The position numbers and the translations under genes are program-made. This document shows positions 28,996 through 39,554 of a DNA stretch of 64,000 nucleotides, one piece after another. The stretch comes from Andalucia godoyi (taxonomy: Eukaryota > Discoba > Jakobea > Jakobida > Andaluciidae), in assembly GCA_009859145.1 (NCBI GenBank), contig VRVR01000016.1, forward strand, positions 131,780-195,779, written 5' to 3'. A model generated the notes under the pieces. The model was not told the DNA's origin. It did not search any database and was given only the letters and a program-made list of their open reading frames with translations. The stretch's first letter is position 1. Each line of letters starts with the position of its first letter.

Positions 28996-31725
28996 ATGGA
29001 ACAGTCTCGAAAGCTTTGCTTGGTAAAATCTATTTATCACGAGACAATTCTCGAGGGAAAACCTTCAAAGAACCCAAATGGTTTGTCGTCAATTTTTTCT
29101 TGTGTTCTCTCTGCAATGGTTACATGGATTTGTCTGTGTGTGTGTGTGTGTGTGTGCTTCTCAAAAATCGGCATGCTAATCATTGCTTTGTTGTGCAGAT
29201 TTGCAAAATTTCCTTCAGGTTCTTGACTGGGTAATCTCTGAAAGAATCCAGCAATCGGAATTCGATGCATTGTATGCTGCATGGCTTTCATCCGGCTCGG
29301 ACAGCGTATGTTTGATCTTTTATGAATTTTAGTATTATCGTGGTTTGGCTTCTTTTTTTTGTGGTACATTTTTCTGAATTTATTTGTTGCGTGTGTGTTT
29401 GTGTGTGTTTGTGTGTAGAGTTCAAAGATGCGCATTCCGGAAGATGAATTTCGAAAGCTCATTCGGACGAGAGCAGAGACGGAGCTTGATTTAATGCTCA
29501 GTTGCATCATGACGTCGTTCAACAACTCATTGTTGACTTCTGGAAAGGTGTCGCCTCAGTGGATCCGAGATGCAGAGACGGTGTTTTTCATGCTTGATTC
29601 TGCAGGGTATGGGTACGTCACGATTGATGAACTGCAGTTCTTGGTGCTGGCGCTCGTGGGGGAAGAAGAATCTTCGTGGTCGCATCGTCGACTGTTGAAA
29701 TCCACTGCAGAGTTCATGAAGGATGCCGCAGCGGTCAATGGAATTCTAACGTTGAGAAGATTCAAACAGTACTTCTTGGTCAATAACATTGATGAAATGG
29801 CGCTGGAAAGCACAATTCGAAAGCTCGAGTCGGAGGCCACGAAATGGATTGGTTTTGTGCAGCGCGATGTGGATACGATACCCCGGACCTGGGAAAAGGC
29901 GGTTAGGGAAGGTGCCCGATTCGTGGGAAAGACCCTGTTTAGCGGTGGTTCAACTGGCGCTGGAGAAGATGTTGATTACTATTTGTGGATGGATACTGCA
30001 GATTTGCGATGCGATTTTGTGGAGGAGCAGCAACAGTGGAAGTTGTCCTTGGAGCTCTTTCGACGGTTTGCAGATCATCATGAGGACCTATACTCCCTGA
30101 CCACAGAGGAAGACATTTTAAACAGCCCAGTCTTCATTCAAATGCAGCAGACCTTGTTGCTCTATCAGGAGTACATGTCGAAGATTTTGTCGTCGCTGAC
30201 AGAGCCGCAGTCGTTTCGGACCTCGACACTAAGGAGCCCTCCTGGCGGGCCGCTCTCTTCACGATCTCGATCATATTTGTCTGAAACACCCGTTAAGGCG
30301 GCTCCAGGATCTGCGTCGCCAAGACATGCGTCCATGCGCTTGACGAATATTGCTTCTCCCGAAAAGGACTTCAGAGACTCCATTTTGAATGTGACTGCCA
30401 AGGACGACATCTCTATGGTTACCAATAAGAACGACTCGGTGTCGGAATCCAATCTTTCCGATTCTCAGGATTTTCCGCAGCTGGTCGTCGACGATCCCCT
30501 GCCGGAAGCTGCAGAGGTGGATCGCATGGTTCGAAATGCTGAATGGGTCGATGTGCGCTTGGAGGATGTCATTTCAGCTCCACGGCCGCAGTTACTGTCC
30601 TTGCTCGATACCTCCGGTTCGAAGCAGTCGTCTTTGATCTCGGCCACTGCTACCGCTACCGCCATACCGACGTCCACACCCACATCCGTGTCCATTCCTG
30701 CTGTAGCAAGCATGCAGCGGCCCGGTGAGGTCTCGTCGACGCATGATGGTCCGACGTCCATCGTTAATGTGGACTCGGAGACTGTCGACACGTTGTCCTC
30801 GGTGCCCCCTACGCCAATCCCGCCCTGGGTGGAACACCTGACCAAGTCGATTGTGGATAGCCTGGTGGAGTACCAGAAGAAGCTCTCTGAAACCCAAAAC
30901 TCGTCGGCCGCACACAACTCGGTGTCCCACGTGGACCAGACACAGGTTCCGCCCTCGCCGAGCGTTATTGCGCCGGGACAGTCGGGTCTGTTTACCCCAG
31001 CGAGTCGCATGCACAGTTTGACGTCGCCGTCGCCGGGTGTCCAGGCCCCACCCCCAAAGTTTGGAAGTCCCCATGTTCCGCCAGACCTTCTTGCTCAGTC
31101 TTATGAATCTGCCATGCATCGGCTTGCGGAGTTAAACGTTGCATTCCCTCCATTCGCTCAAACAGAGCCGACTCCGGAGCAGGAATTGCAGACAATGCTG
31201 AGCGCTCATTCAGGAACCAAGGGTTCATCGCTGAACACCGTTCCTTCTGTGGATCTCATAACCCCGGACTATCTGAAGTCCGTGCTTCGGACGATGGGAC
31301 AACCTCACGATGACCTCCGCGAACTGCAGGCTGGCGTGATCCATCCTCCTCCTCCAGTGATGGTACCAGGAAGCAGCTCCGACCAGCATGCGAAAACAAT
31401 TCGCCCGTCTGTACTGTCCGACGTTCCGCACGCATCGGATGGGTATAATAAGGGAAGGACAGGTGGATCGTCGAGATCAACCACGCCTCGTGAATCTCTG
31501 AAAAGAGGAGACTCGTCGTCCTATGCAGAGATATTGTCGACGATGAACTTGTCGACGGAACCGTTCAAGAAACAGGCTAAATCCAATGCCGCCGCTGGTG
31601 CTGGTGCTGGTGCTTTCTCGTCAGCAAGCTCCAAGAACAGCAACAGCGGTAACAATCGATCTGCGGCTAGTAATCCGCGAACTACACAGCGTTCCTCAAG
31701 AGCGCCCGCTGGGGAACGATTCTAA
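28996..31725 (+). CDS. EF-hand-like protein with long disordered tail
   Basis: Proposed exons 28996-29080, 29199-29305 and 29419-31725 (2499 bases, 832 residues). Exon 2 is well supported: an acceptor TTGTGCAG, an open reading LQNFLQVLDWVISERIQQSE, and a GTATG donor. Exon 1 (MEQSRKLCLVKSIYHETILE) depends on a GTTTGT donor, the only non-GTATG donor in the window, so it is less sure. The folded region (residues ~30-290) includes FFMLDSAGYGYVTIDELQFL, a degenerate EF-hand loop (D-S-A-G-Y-G-Y-V-T..E) that may not bind calcium. The rest is Ser/Pro/Thr-rich. No family is recognised. Translation could instead begin at ATG 29428. Confidence 0.65.
29135..29156. repeat. (TG)n tract inside intron 1
   Basis: About 10 TG units within the first intron of the EF-hand-like gene. 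Confidence 0.85.
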
Positions 31726-31903
31726 CGTTTCATGTTGGTTGTGTCAACGATGTGCCGTAAATTTTCATCGTAATATATACAAGCATCGTGCTTCTTCGTC
31801 TTGCATGCGGGTCGGGAAAGGAAAACGACATGCTGATGCATTTTGTCTTTTTCATTTTTCATTTTTCATTTTTTAAATTTTAATTATTGTTATATAACTA
31901 AAA

Positions 31904-33361
31904 TCACGAAATAGAATTGCCGACGGCAACGCTCAATCCAAGTCCCATGCTTGATCCACAGGATATTCCAAGCAGCAAAAAGAAGGACATCATGGTTCCT
32001 GCGGTTTGCTTTTCGAAATCATCGGTCGGACCTGGTCCCCACATCATCAGCGTGGAGCCTAGATATCCATTTGAAAACGCCATGAGTACCATGAGAATGA
32101 TTGGAATGGAGTCGTGTTGGAAATACGCTGGATGTACGCAGAACACAAACAGTGGAATGAACAGAAGGCGGGCGAGAACGGCATACACAATCGTCGTTTC
32201 GTTCACCAGATTAATTTTTCCAGCAAGCGTTCTCCCCGCGGTATCAAACACATTGAAGGTCGTGATGAGGATGACCGGGAACCAGTCTCCGAGTCCCTGG
32301 TACGACGGAATGACGACGCACAGGCCGGGGAAAATGCCGAGAGTGACGAAAAAGACGCACCAAACCAAGAATCCGTGCTTCTTAATCTTGCCCAGCACGA
32401 CAAAAGTGCTCGGATGTGGAGCAACTTCATTGATGGATGCTGCTGACTTGGAAGCCAGCAAGGAAGACGTCTCTGAGCTTCCAGATTTGATTTCCGCATA
32501 CTCTTCATCGGCGGAGATCGCTTGAGAATCAATGTACTGTTGAATATACGGAATCCTTCGCAACACAAACAAGGAGATGATCACTGCAACCATGACGACT
32601 GCTGCAACCTCAAAGTAGATGATGGTTGCTTCCTTGATTCCATCATCGGATGCAGGCATCGTTGCCTTGGTAATGATGCGCAGCAAACAAACGAACACGC
32701 CAGAAACACCGTTGCCGGCCATCAACGCCTGCGTAAAATGAAAAGGCAGAGCGCCTCCTAAGCCGAACGATCCTGCCTGAGTAGACGCCGTCCCAACACC
32801 CATGATAACCACAAACGCCACAGTAATTCCCATCGCAACAGACGAGGACAGCATGTACGTCAACAGCGGCATCAGCACCAGAATGGCAAAGAACACGGCA
32901 AAGAACGGTACCGTCTTCGACATGAAAGACATGCGATGTCCGAACTTCACCAGCAGCAACAGCCCCAAAAGATTAGGATACGAAAACGCAATCGAAAAGT
33001 AAAACTCAATCGCTGGGCCGTACAGCAAGCTAAAGTAGTCTGGGGCAGAAATCACAATGTTCCACGGAAGCAGCACACCGACTCCCAGCAGCAAAAAGAT
33101 CCAATACGCCACATGCGACTATTTCACACAGCTCAAATAAATAAAGAAGAAAGAAGAAAGAAGGAGGGGGGAAAGCACCCAAAATGACCAATGAGAACAT
33201 TAATTCGCAAAAGAAAAAAAAAACAAATTTCAAAACCCGAAAATGACTGAAGACTCTCCATGATCATCAACGCGAGATTGCCGAATGTACATTAAATGCA
33301 AAGATCGAAAAACACGAAAAAAAACAACAACAAAAAAACATACGGTTGGTTCTGACGCCAT
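31904..33361 (-). CDS. Equilibrative nucleoside transporter (SLC29/ENT family)
   Basis: Two exons: 33344-33361 (just MASEPT, ending at a GTATG donor) and 31904-33118, joining to MASEPTSHVAYWIFLLLGVG, 410 residues. ENT signatures are VLLPWNIVISAPDYF in the first membrane segment, VTLGIFPGLCVVIPSYQGLG, TTFNVFDTAGRTLAGK and AFSNGYLGSTLMM near the C-terminus. About eleven hydrophobic segments are visible with a long polar loop (DSQAISADEEYAEIKSGSSE) between the sixth and seventh, as in the family. ENTs move nucleosides or nucleobases across the plasma or organelle membrane by facilitated diffusion or proton coupling. The tiny first exon leaves an open frame starting GTG that would otherwise be misread as the start. 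Confidence 0.92.
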
Positions 33362-33759
33362 TTCGGAAGATGGTCTTCGTGGCTTTAGCAAATCATCCTC
33401 GAATGAAGCAAAGAAGACGAAGAACAAAGACGAACTCGCAGAAGCAGCAGTCCTCTCTCAGATGCTTCCTTCCTGCGTGTGTTGGGCATACTGCAGGCAT
33501 ACCTTCACGAAACAACGAAAGAGAGATACGCGAATGTTGGTTACGACGGTTGGCACCCCCAACAGACAATTGTCCGACATTCTGCATGGGGCCACTGGCC
33601 CAAGGACTACTGCTATGTTGTAGGACACCGCCGTCTTTCCAGCGTTTTCTGCGCTGACGAGTGAAAGCAGAAAAAAGGAAAAGGAAGAAGAACAAGAACA
33701 AGAAGAAGAAGAAGAAGAAGAAGAAGAAGAAGAAGAAGAAGAAGAGTGTGGGATTGGTA
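33362..33759. other. Divergent intergenic region, ENT / saccharopine dehydrogenase
   Basis: A shared promoter region of about 400 bases. Its right part is purine-rich and ends in the GAA repeat. No gene is seen. The short frames crossing it are chance. Confidence 0.5.
33685..33745 (+). repeat. (AAG)n triplet repeat
   Basis: About 17 AAG/GAA units lie immediately 5' of the saccharopine dehydrogenase start. They are in frame and would encode poly-Lys if translation began upstream, but no ATG is available there, so they are probably 5' UTR. Confidence 0.9.
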
Positions 33760-35175
33760 ATGAAGGCGTCTCGAAAGATACTGGTGCTTGGATCTGGCTT
33801 TGTGTCTGCTGGATTTGTGAATTACTTTGTGCAGCATGGAGAGACGAATGTGAAGTTGACGATTGCGTCGAATCTCGTTGATCAGGCGCAGAAGCTTATT
33901 GATGAGTTTGCTCCGGAGATCGGCCATGCCATTTTCTTTGATTTGAAAGACGAGGCAGCGAATCGAAAATTGATCAAAGAACATGATGTTGTTGTGTCGC
34001 TGCTTCCTGCGACTCTGCATGTCGTTATCGCGAAGCTGTGTGTGGAGGAGAAGAAGAACATGGTGACGACCAGCTACATCTCCAGCGAAATGGCGGGTCT
34101 TGATGCAGCGGCAAAGGCTGCAGGAATCATCATCATGAATGAAATCGGTCTTGATCCCGGCATCGACCACTGCTCTGCAAAAGCCGTTTTTGATGACATT
34201 CATGCCCGCGGCGGGAACGTAACGGGCTTTGTGTCGTACTGCGGAGGGCTTCCTGCTCCGGAAAACTCCCGCAATCCACTGGGATACAAGTTTTCATGGA
34301 ACCCACGCGGCGTCCTCACCGCTGCCGAAGCCCCTGCTCGATTCCTGTGGAACGGAGAAGTCGTGGAGTACGACGCAGGCGAGACGTACGCGCATGCCAT
34401 TCCGCAGAAGCAGTATCCGGGGTTCAACCTCGAAGGAGTAGCCAACCGCGACTCGATCAAGTACAGAGAGCTGTATGACATCCCAGAGGCAGAAACAGTG
34501 CTCCGAGGCACTCTGCGATTCCCTGGCTTTGCAACGATGGTGCTCACGTTTCGAGCACTGGGGCTTACCGACACGACCGAGTACGGGGATGGCGCCGCGC
34601 CGGCGACGTGGCCTGCACTATTGAGTCGCGTTCTCAACGTACCGCAAGACATCTCCTCTCTGCGCGCGGCTGTCGAAGCAAAAGTCCAGGAAAGGTTTGC
34701 GGGGAGCCAGGGTCGTGTGAAGGACGCTCTTAATGGCCTGCAGTGGTTCGGGGTGTTCTTGGAGACTACCAAGGTGGACTTGGCTACGCGGTCTCCTATT
34801 GATTCGCTCACAAGCTTGCTGAATGCAAAGCTTGTCTACGGAAAAGGAGAGCGTGATCTTGTGATTCTTACTCATGAGTTTACGTATCAGCTACCGGACC
34901 AGCCTCGTAGCCATGGTGCCACAGGAAAGCAGAGGAAGACGTCGACCCTGGTGCTGTACGGAGACCCCATTGGCTCGCATCGAGCGCTTACTGCGATGGC
35001 CCGATGCGTCGGTATTCCTTGTGCAATCGCGACACACCTCGTACTGGATGGCGTGATCACTCGAACCGGAGTCTGTGGACCGATGACCCCGGATCTCTAC
35101 AAGCCGCTTCTGGCCAGCCTCGCTCAGAACGGCATCCATCTGGACGAGTTCGAGGAAGACGTCGTGGAATCGTAA
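33760..35175 (+). CDS. Saccharopine dehydrogenase (LYS9/SDH type)
   Basis: A single-exon protein of 471 residues from ATG 33760. The N-terminal Rossmann motif KILVLGSGFVSAGFVNYF is followed by DVVVSLLPATLHVVIAKLCV, MVTTSYISSEMAGLDAAA, NEIGLDPGIDHCSAKAV and GFVSYCGGLPAPENSRNPLG, all characteristic of saccharopine dehydrogenase. The enzyme interconverts saccharopine with aminoadipate semialdehyde and glutamate. The length and motif set fit the stand-alone glutamate-forming (LYS9) enzyme rather than the bifunctional LKR-SDH. Whether it serves lysine synthesis or breakdown needs the rest of the pathway. No targeting peptide is evident. Confidence 0.93.
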   Translation: MKASRKILVLGSGFVSAGFVNYFVQHGETNVKLTIASNLVDQAQKLIDEFAPEIGHAIFFDLKDEAANRKLIKEHDVVVSLLPATLHVVIAKLCVEEKKNMVTTSYISSEMAGLDAAAKAAGIIIMNEIGLDPGIDHCSAKAVFDDIHARGGNVTGFVSYCGGLPAPENSRNPLGYKFSWNPRGVLTAAEAPARFLWNGEVVEYDAGETYAHAIPQKQYPGFNLEGVANRDSIKYRELYDIPEAETVLRGTLRFPGFATMVLTFRALGLTDTTEYGDGAAPATWPALLSRVLNVPQDISSLRAAVEAKVQERFAGSQGRVKDALNGLQWFGVFLETTKVDLATRSPIDSLTSLLNAKLVYGKGERDLVILTHEFTYQLPDQPRSHGATGKQRKTSTLVLYGDPIGSHRALTAMARCVGIPCAIATHLVLDGVITRTGVCGPMTPDLYKPLLASLAQNGIHLDEFEEDVVES

Positions 35176-35645
35176 TTGTAAAAATATCAACCAGCTGTAG
35201 TAAATTAGAGGGTTCAAATTTCCGAATCTTTTTTTTCCCCCCGAATTTTTTAAAATCGGAGATAAACTCACCCTTCTTCCTAGCGGCTATTCTTTTGAAA
35301 TCTCAATGCTTTTCAAATCTCCATCTCTTGATTCTTTGATTCTTGAACTCCCGTTTGCTCAAAAAGCTCTCAACATTCTTATCCATTTCAGTTTTCCAAA
35401 ACGTTTTTGTTATGAATGTTTTTTTAACTTTTACTTTTTATGTTTTAAACTTTTATTTTTAGTATTTTCATTTTCATTTTCATTTTCATTTTATTTTATT
35501 AAATTAAATTTCTTTTTTGGAATCCGGCACCGTGAGCAACCGTCAACCGTCAACCGTCAAACTTCAACATCAGCACTCATTCACACAGTCACTCAATCAT
35601 ACAGTCACTTAGTCAATCACGCGTATACAGACAATAGCGAGACAA
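35176..35645. other. Intergenic with T-rich and TTTTCA repeats
   Basis: A 3' end and a promoter between two plus-strand genes. It contains a (TTTTCA)n-like run at 35463-35495 and CAACCGT triplication at 35537-35560. No gene is seen. Confidence 0.5.
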
Positions 35646-37442
35646 ATGTCGGATCCTTTGTCGAACTCGGATGGCGCGAGCTTGTCTCCTGACCGAAATG
35701 TTCTCGGACAGCAGCAGCAACAGACGATGGTTGGTCCGTATATCCTTGGGCCGACGCTCGGGACTGGGTCGATGGGCAAGGTAAAGCTTGGGACGCATGG
35801 CGAAACTGGGCAAAAGGTTGCAATCAAGATTCTGAGAAAGGACATGCTTACTCGAAATCCGCTTTTGCGTAGGAAAGTTGAGCGTGAAATTGCAGTAATG
35901 AAACTTATGGATCATCCGAATGTGCTTTTGCTGTACGATGTGCTTCAGTCGACTCGGTATTTATACCTTATTCTCGAGCACGCTCCGAATGGAGAGATGT
36001 TTCATTTCTTGAGGCAGGAAGGAAAGCTTGATTCAAAGAGGGCATTTCACTTCTTCCGCCAGATCATTAATGGGCTGGAGTACTGCCATCAGCGCTTGAT
36101 CTGCCATCGCGATCTCAAACCGGAGAATTTACTGCTCGACGCAAACACAAATGTCAAGATTGCGGATTTTGGAATGGCAAACATGATGCGGGAGGGCGAG
36201 TTTATGGAGACGTCGTGTGGATCACCGCATTATGCTTCGCCAGAGGTTGTTCGTGGAGATAGGTACAATGGAATGCTCTCCGACGTCTGGTCTGCCGGTG
36301 TGATTCTGTACGCGTTGGTGTTTGGACGATTGCCGTTTGATGACTCGGGTGGATCGCTCCAGAAAATCCTTCTCAAGGTGAAGAAGGGCGATTTTTCGTT
36401 CCCCAAGGACGTTCAGGTCGATTCGGAAGTCAAGGATCTCATTTCAATGATGCTGCGCGTGGATCCTGAACAGAGAATCAAGGTCGCGGAAATCAAGCGC
36501 CATCCGTGGTGGGTCCATCAAATGGAGTTGCTTACTCCGGAACAGCGTGCGTACGGAAAGGTCACGACAGACGACTTTGACATGGAGCTTGCTCCAGTCG
36601 CCGAGACGGAAATCGATCTTGAAGTCATGAGAACGATCCAATCGCTTGGCTGGAACGACGCGGCATTGCTGAAATCGTCGCTCGGTTCTCGAGAGGAAAA
36701 CGTCGAGAAGGTCATGTACTACACGCTGCTAAGACGAAAGGCCGGCCTCGCTTCTGCCGAATCAAATGATCAATCCGGCAACAATGCTGCCCCCTCGAAT
36801 GCGCTTCCGAGTGCAAACGATAAGCTGTCTGTTGCAGATGCAGCGGCTGCGGAGGAGCTCCGGCGTGTCACCCCGGCGTCGCCTATTTTTGATGAGGATG
36901 AGCCCGGAAAGGGTCCGTCGCTTCCGCCGTCATCGACCCTTCACTCAACTGGCCATGGAGACTCGTCTCCAAAATTGAGGCCGCGTACCATGTCCATTGT
37001 CGATACTGAGGTCGCTCCGTCGTCATCTGCGTTGGGCGCAAAGAAGAAGAGCGCGAGACTGGACTCTGGATTTGGTCTGTTCTCAGACCGGTCACTTGCT
37101 GAGGTCATGTCGGAGCTGGAGCGCGTACTCAAGAAGCTTGAAATCCAGTGGGAGAAACCATCTGAGTACAAGATCCAAGCGTGGTCTCGAGTGCCGCAAA
37201 AGGTGGATTTCGATGTCGAAATATTGGAGGTCCCAGATGCTGGTGGCTATGTAGTCAACGTCATCAAGAAGAAGGGTGATCAGAGTGCAATTGTTGCCAT
37301 TTTCCATCAGCTTCAGGAAGAGCTCAGATTAATGAGGAAGAGCAAGGACACGCCTGGGCATAATTCCGATGATGCAAAGAGTCCTCTTTCACGCAGGTCT
37401 TCGTCAAATGAGCACCAAGCGACAAAGATTGCGGATGACTAG
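35646..37442 (+). CDS. CAMKL Ser/Thr protein kinase, BRSK/SNF1-like, with UBA-like and KA1-like regions
   Basis: A single-exon protein of 598 residues. The kinase domain (~31-285) has the glycine loop LGTGSMGKVKLGTH, VAIKILRK lysine, CHRDLKPENLLLD, KIADFGMANMM and the activation loop FMETSCGSPHYASPEVV. The Thr there is the site that LKB1-type kinases phosphorylate in SNF1/AMPK relatives. A UBA-like autoinhibitory segment follows (VMRTIQSLGWNDAALLKSSL). The C-terminus (~485-565) has a KA1-like fold (LEIQWEKPSEYKIQAWSRVP, FDVEILEVPDAGGYVVNVIK), which binds acidic lipids. The layout matches BRSK/SAD or the fungal Gin4/Hsl1 group, linking polarity and cell cycle. The precise subgroup is uncertain. 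Confidence 0.93.
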   Translation: MSDPLSNSDGASLSPDRNVLGQQQQQTMVGPYILGPTLGTGSMGKVKLGTHGETGQKVAIKILRKDMLTRNPLLRRKVEREIAVMKLMDHPNVLLLYDVLQSTRYLYLILEHAPNGEMFHFLRQEGKLDSKRAFHFFRQIINGLEYCHQRLICHRDLKPENLLLDANTNVKIADFGMANMMREGEFMETSCGSPHYASPEVVRGDRYNGMLSDVWSAGVILYALVFGRLPFDDSGGSLQKILLKVKKGDFSFPKDVQVDSEVKDLISMMLRVDPEQRIKVAEIKRHPWWVHQMELLTPEQRAYGKVTTDDFDMELAPVAETEIDLEVMRTIQSLGWNDAALLKSSLGSREENVEKVMYYTLLRRKAGLASAESNDQSGNNAAPSNALPSANDKLSVADAAAAEELRRVTPASPIFDEDEPGKGPSLPPSSTLHSTGHGDSSPKLRPRTMSIVDTEVAPSSSALGAKKKSARLDSGFGLFSDRSLAEVMSELERVLKKLEIQWEKPSEYKIQAWSRVPQKVDFDVEILEVPDAGGYVVNVIKKKGDQSAIVAIFHQLQEELRLMRKSKDTPGHNSDDAKSPLSRRSSSNEHQATKIADD

Positions 37443-37830
37443 TCTCTGCATCTTCTGTGCGATCGTCTTCGTGTTGGCTCCAGACAATTGTTTCCGTTTT
37501 TCTATTAATTTTTTTTCTTCCATTTTTTCCTCTCTCTCTCTTTTCAATCCTCTGTTGTTGTGTTTTTTAATTAAAGAATACGGGAATTGGAGAAAAGGGC
37601 GGCGGCGAAGAAACAGGAATTTGCAACAAAAAGAGGGCGTGAATCGACAATCAAATGAAGGCGGGAGAGAGATGATAATTTGTTCTGCTCATCTAATGTG
37701 TGGATTTTTCATGTCAAATTAAAAATTAAAAAAAAAAACAACGTCGCAGAAGTCCAAGAGGAAACCGACTCTGAAGGGGGGGCTTGGGGAGCCAGAGTGT
37801 GGAAGGAAAATCAAAATCCGTCTTTCTAAC
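37443..37830. other. Convergent 3' ends, intergenic
   Basis: 3' UTR-type sequence between the kinase (+) and the SLC35-like gene (-), with T-rich tracts at 37505-37520 and A-rich at 37720-37740. No gene is seen. Confidence 0.5.
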
Positions 37831-38904
37831 TCATGACTGTTTGGGCTTGACGCGTGATGGAACGACGATATGCTCGGTTTTGGATTTGATTTCGTGGCTC
37901 TTGACCGAGGAGCTCTCTTTTTCGAGAACAAAAATGCAAGCAAACACCATCAGCGCACACGCCCACTGTGCTGGTGCGAGATGATGTCCAAAGTACACAA
38001 CCGACAAGATAACCGAGAAGAACTTCCGGGTGGTTGTGATTAGAGCACACGCAAGCGACGAGTGGCTGACAATAACGTAGTGGATGAACACCTGGCCTCC
38101 AGCAGAGCAGAGCGAAAACGTGAGCAAGTCAATCAGAACCTCTGGGTTGCGCGCAACAAATCCGAAAGAATCATACAACTGCCCACTCGCCAAGATCATC
38201 GCAAACGAATAAACAGTAGACCACACGTTATTGTACAGCATGGAAGCTATGGGGGACGGTTTTGCAGCGGAGCCCGTGTGGTCTTGGTATGCTCCACTGA
38301 AACCGTCAAACAGCAATGACAGCAAAAGAAGGGCTGCTCCAAGAGGTTCCAGAGCAATCTCGCTCGTAACGGCTTTCGTGCTTGGTTTGAACAGCATGAA
38401 GGCAGAGATGCCAGCACAGATGGCAAACACGCACGCATACTGCATCCGGGAGTACGGAGTCTTGAAAAAGAACGCTTTTGCAATGATAACGGGAATGGAC
38501 TTTGAGCTCTTTGCGACCACCTGCGTCGGATACGGACAATAGTTGAGCGCCCATGTAGACGAAAGCATAGCACCAAACACAAAAAACGAGGGCTTCGCAA
38601 ACTTGAGTAAAGCTGACAGAGAAAGCGACGAATACGACCTTCCCTTCTTTGGTGGGGTAAGTATATTCTGGAACGGAAGCAAGATCACGGCTGCGACAAC
38701 ATGAAACATGCACTGCGCAAACATCAGGAACGGCTTCTGAGAAAAACGCTCATCCAAGACTCCGTAACGCTTCGTAACCATCTTCTCAAGCTCCAGACCA
38801 TACAGAAAATAGAAGAAATAGATTCCTGCAGTCGCCTTTAACACCGACAATACAGCGTGCTTTCGACTCGCGTGCTCCACAGCCGGATCCTTCTTTTCAC
38901 TCAT
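37831..38904 (-). CDS. UAA/SLC35B-family nucleotide-sugar (or ATP/PAPS) transporter
   Basis: A single-exon protein of 357 residues from ATG 38904. About ten hydrophobic segments are present. Family-typical blocks are AGIYFFYFLYGLELEKMV, MLSSTWALNYCPYPTQVVAKSSKSIPVI (the TQVVxKSSKxIPV motif), LLFDGFSGAYQDH and GQVFIHYVIVSHSSLACALITTTRKFFSV. These define the UAA group with SLC35B1, which includes ER transporters for UDP-galactose/ATP exchange and PAPS carriers. Location is probably ER or Golgi. The C-terminus has no KKxx signal. Substrate cannot be read from sequence. Confidence 0.92.
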   Translation of the reverse strand: MSEKKDPAVEHASRKHAVLSVLKATAGIYFFYFLYGLELEKMVTKRYGVLDERFSQKPFLMFAQCMFHVVAAVILLPFQNILTPPKKGRSYSSLSLSALLKFAKPSFFVFGAMLSSTWALNYCPYPTQVVAKSSKSIPVIIAKAFFFKTPYSRMQYACVFAICAGISAFMLFKPSTKAVTSEIALEPLGAALLLLSLLFDGFSGAYQDHTGSAAKPSPIASMLYNNVWSTVYSFAMILASGQLYDSFGFVARNPEVLIDLLTFSLCSAGGQVFIHYVIVSHSSLACALITTTRKFFSVILSVVYFGHHLAPAQWACALMVFACIFVLEKESSSVKSHEIKSKTEHIVVPSRVKPKQS

Positions 38905-38906
38905 GC

Positions 38907-38908
<2 letters not shown>

Positions 38909-38972
<64 letters not shown>
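38909..38972. repeat. (GT)n microsatellite
   Basis: About 32 uninterrupted GT units directly upstream of the SLC35-like start codon. Confidence 0.97.
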
Positions 38973-38973
<1 letters not shown>

Positions 38974-39554
38974 ACGTTAATGATACAGAGAGAAGAGCGG
39001 GAATGACAGAGAAAGGGAATCAAAGTCTTTCCAAAGACCTTCTCAAATTCGTAGGCTGCGGTTTGTGAATAAAATTGACTATTAAAGTATTCAGAGAGGA
39101 ACAACGACTCAAAACCAACAATTATGATGATGATGTACTTCCCAACTTCCAAAAGAGCAGCGTTGGCCATTGCAGTCTTTTGGTCTTCGCGTTTCGCGGA
39201 CTGTAAGGACGTGATTCGTCATACCAGACAGGACAGGCAAATAGGGGACTTTTGATTTTGCAAGACGCTCCCACTTCAACATAATCAAAGAACCGTAAAT
39301 TTTTACAAAAAGCGTCATCTCCGCGACTACCAGCAGAGGTGCTAGAAGCAGAAGCAGGGAGCGGTGCAGGAGACGGGATTTGAGAAAAGGGATTTTAATT
39401 TTAAATAAATAAATAAATAAATGAAAAGAAGAAATCTCGGGCTCTCTGAATTCAATTTACGGAAGCGACCTTATGGAGTATCCCGGCGAAGAAGAAGTAG
39501 AAGGAGATCAACGGAACGTGGGAGGGGAAAGAAAGAAAAACTCGACAACAGAAG
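38973..39554. other. Intergenic; small hydrophobic frame of doubtful status
   Basis: On the minus strand a short frame from ATG 39170 begins MANAALLEVGKYIIIIIVGF and runs into the GT repeat. Another from 39318 begins MTLFVKIYGSLIMLKWERLA. Neither is conserved as far as I can tell, and they overlap in different frames. A TAAA repeat lies at 39405-39425. No firm gene is seen. Confidence 0.3.

Noticed and set aside
33661-33759. Poly-Lys N-terminus of saccharopine dehydrogenase
   Set aside because: It comes from reading a GAA repeat upstream of the first ATG. The enzyme's Rossmann motif begins right after ATG 33760.
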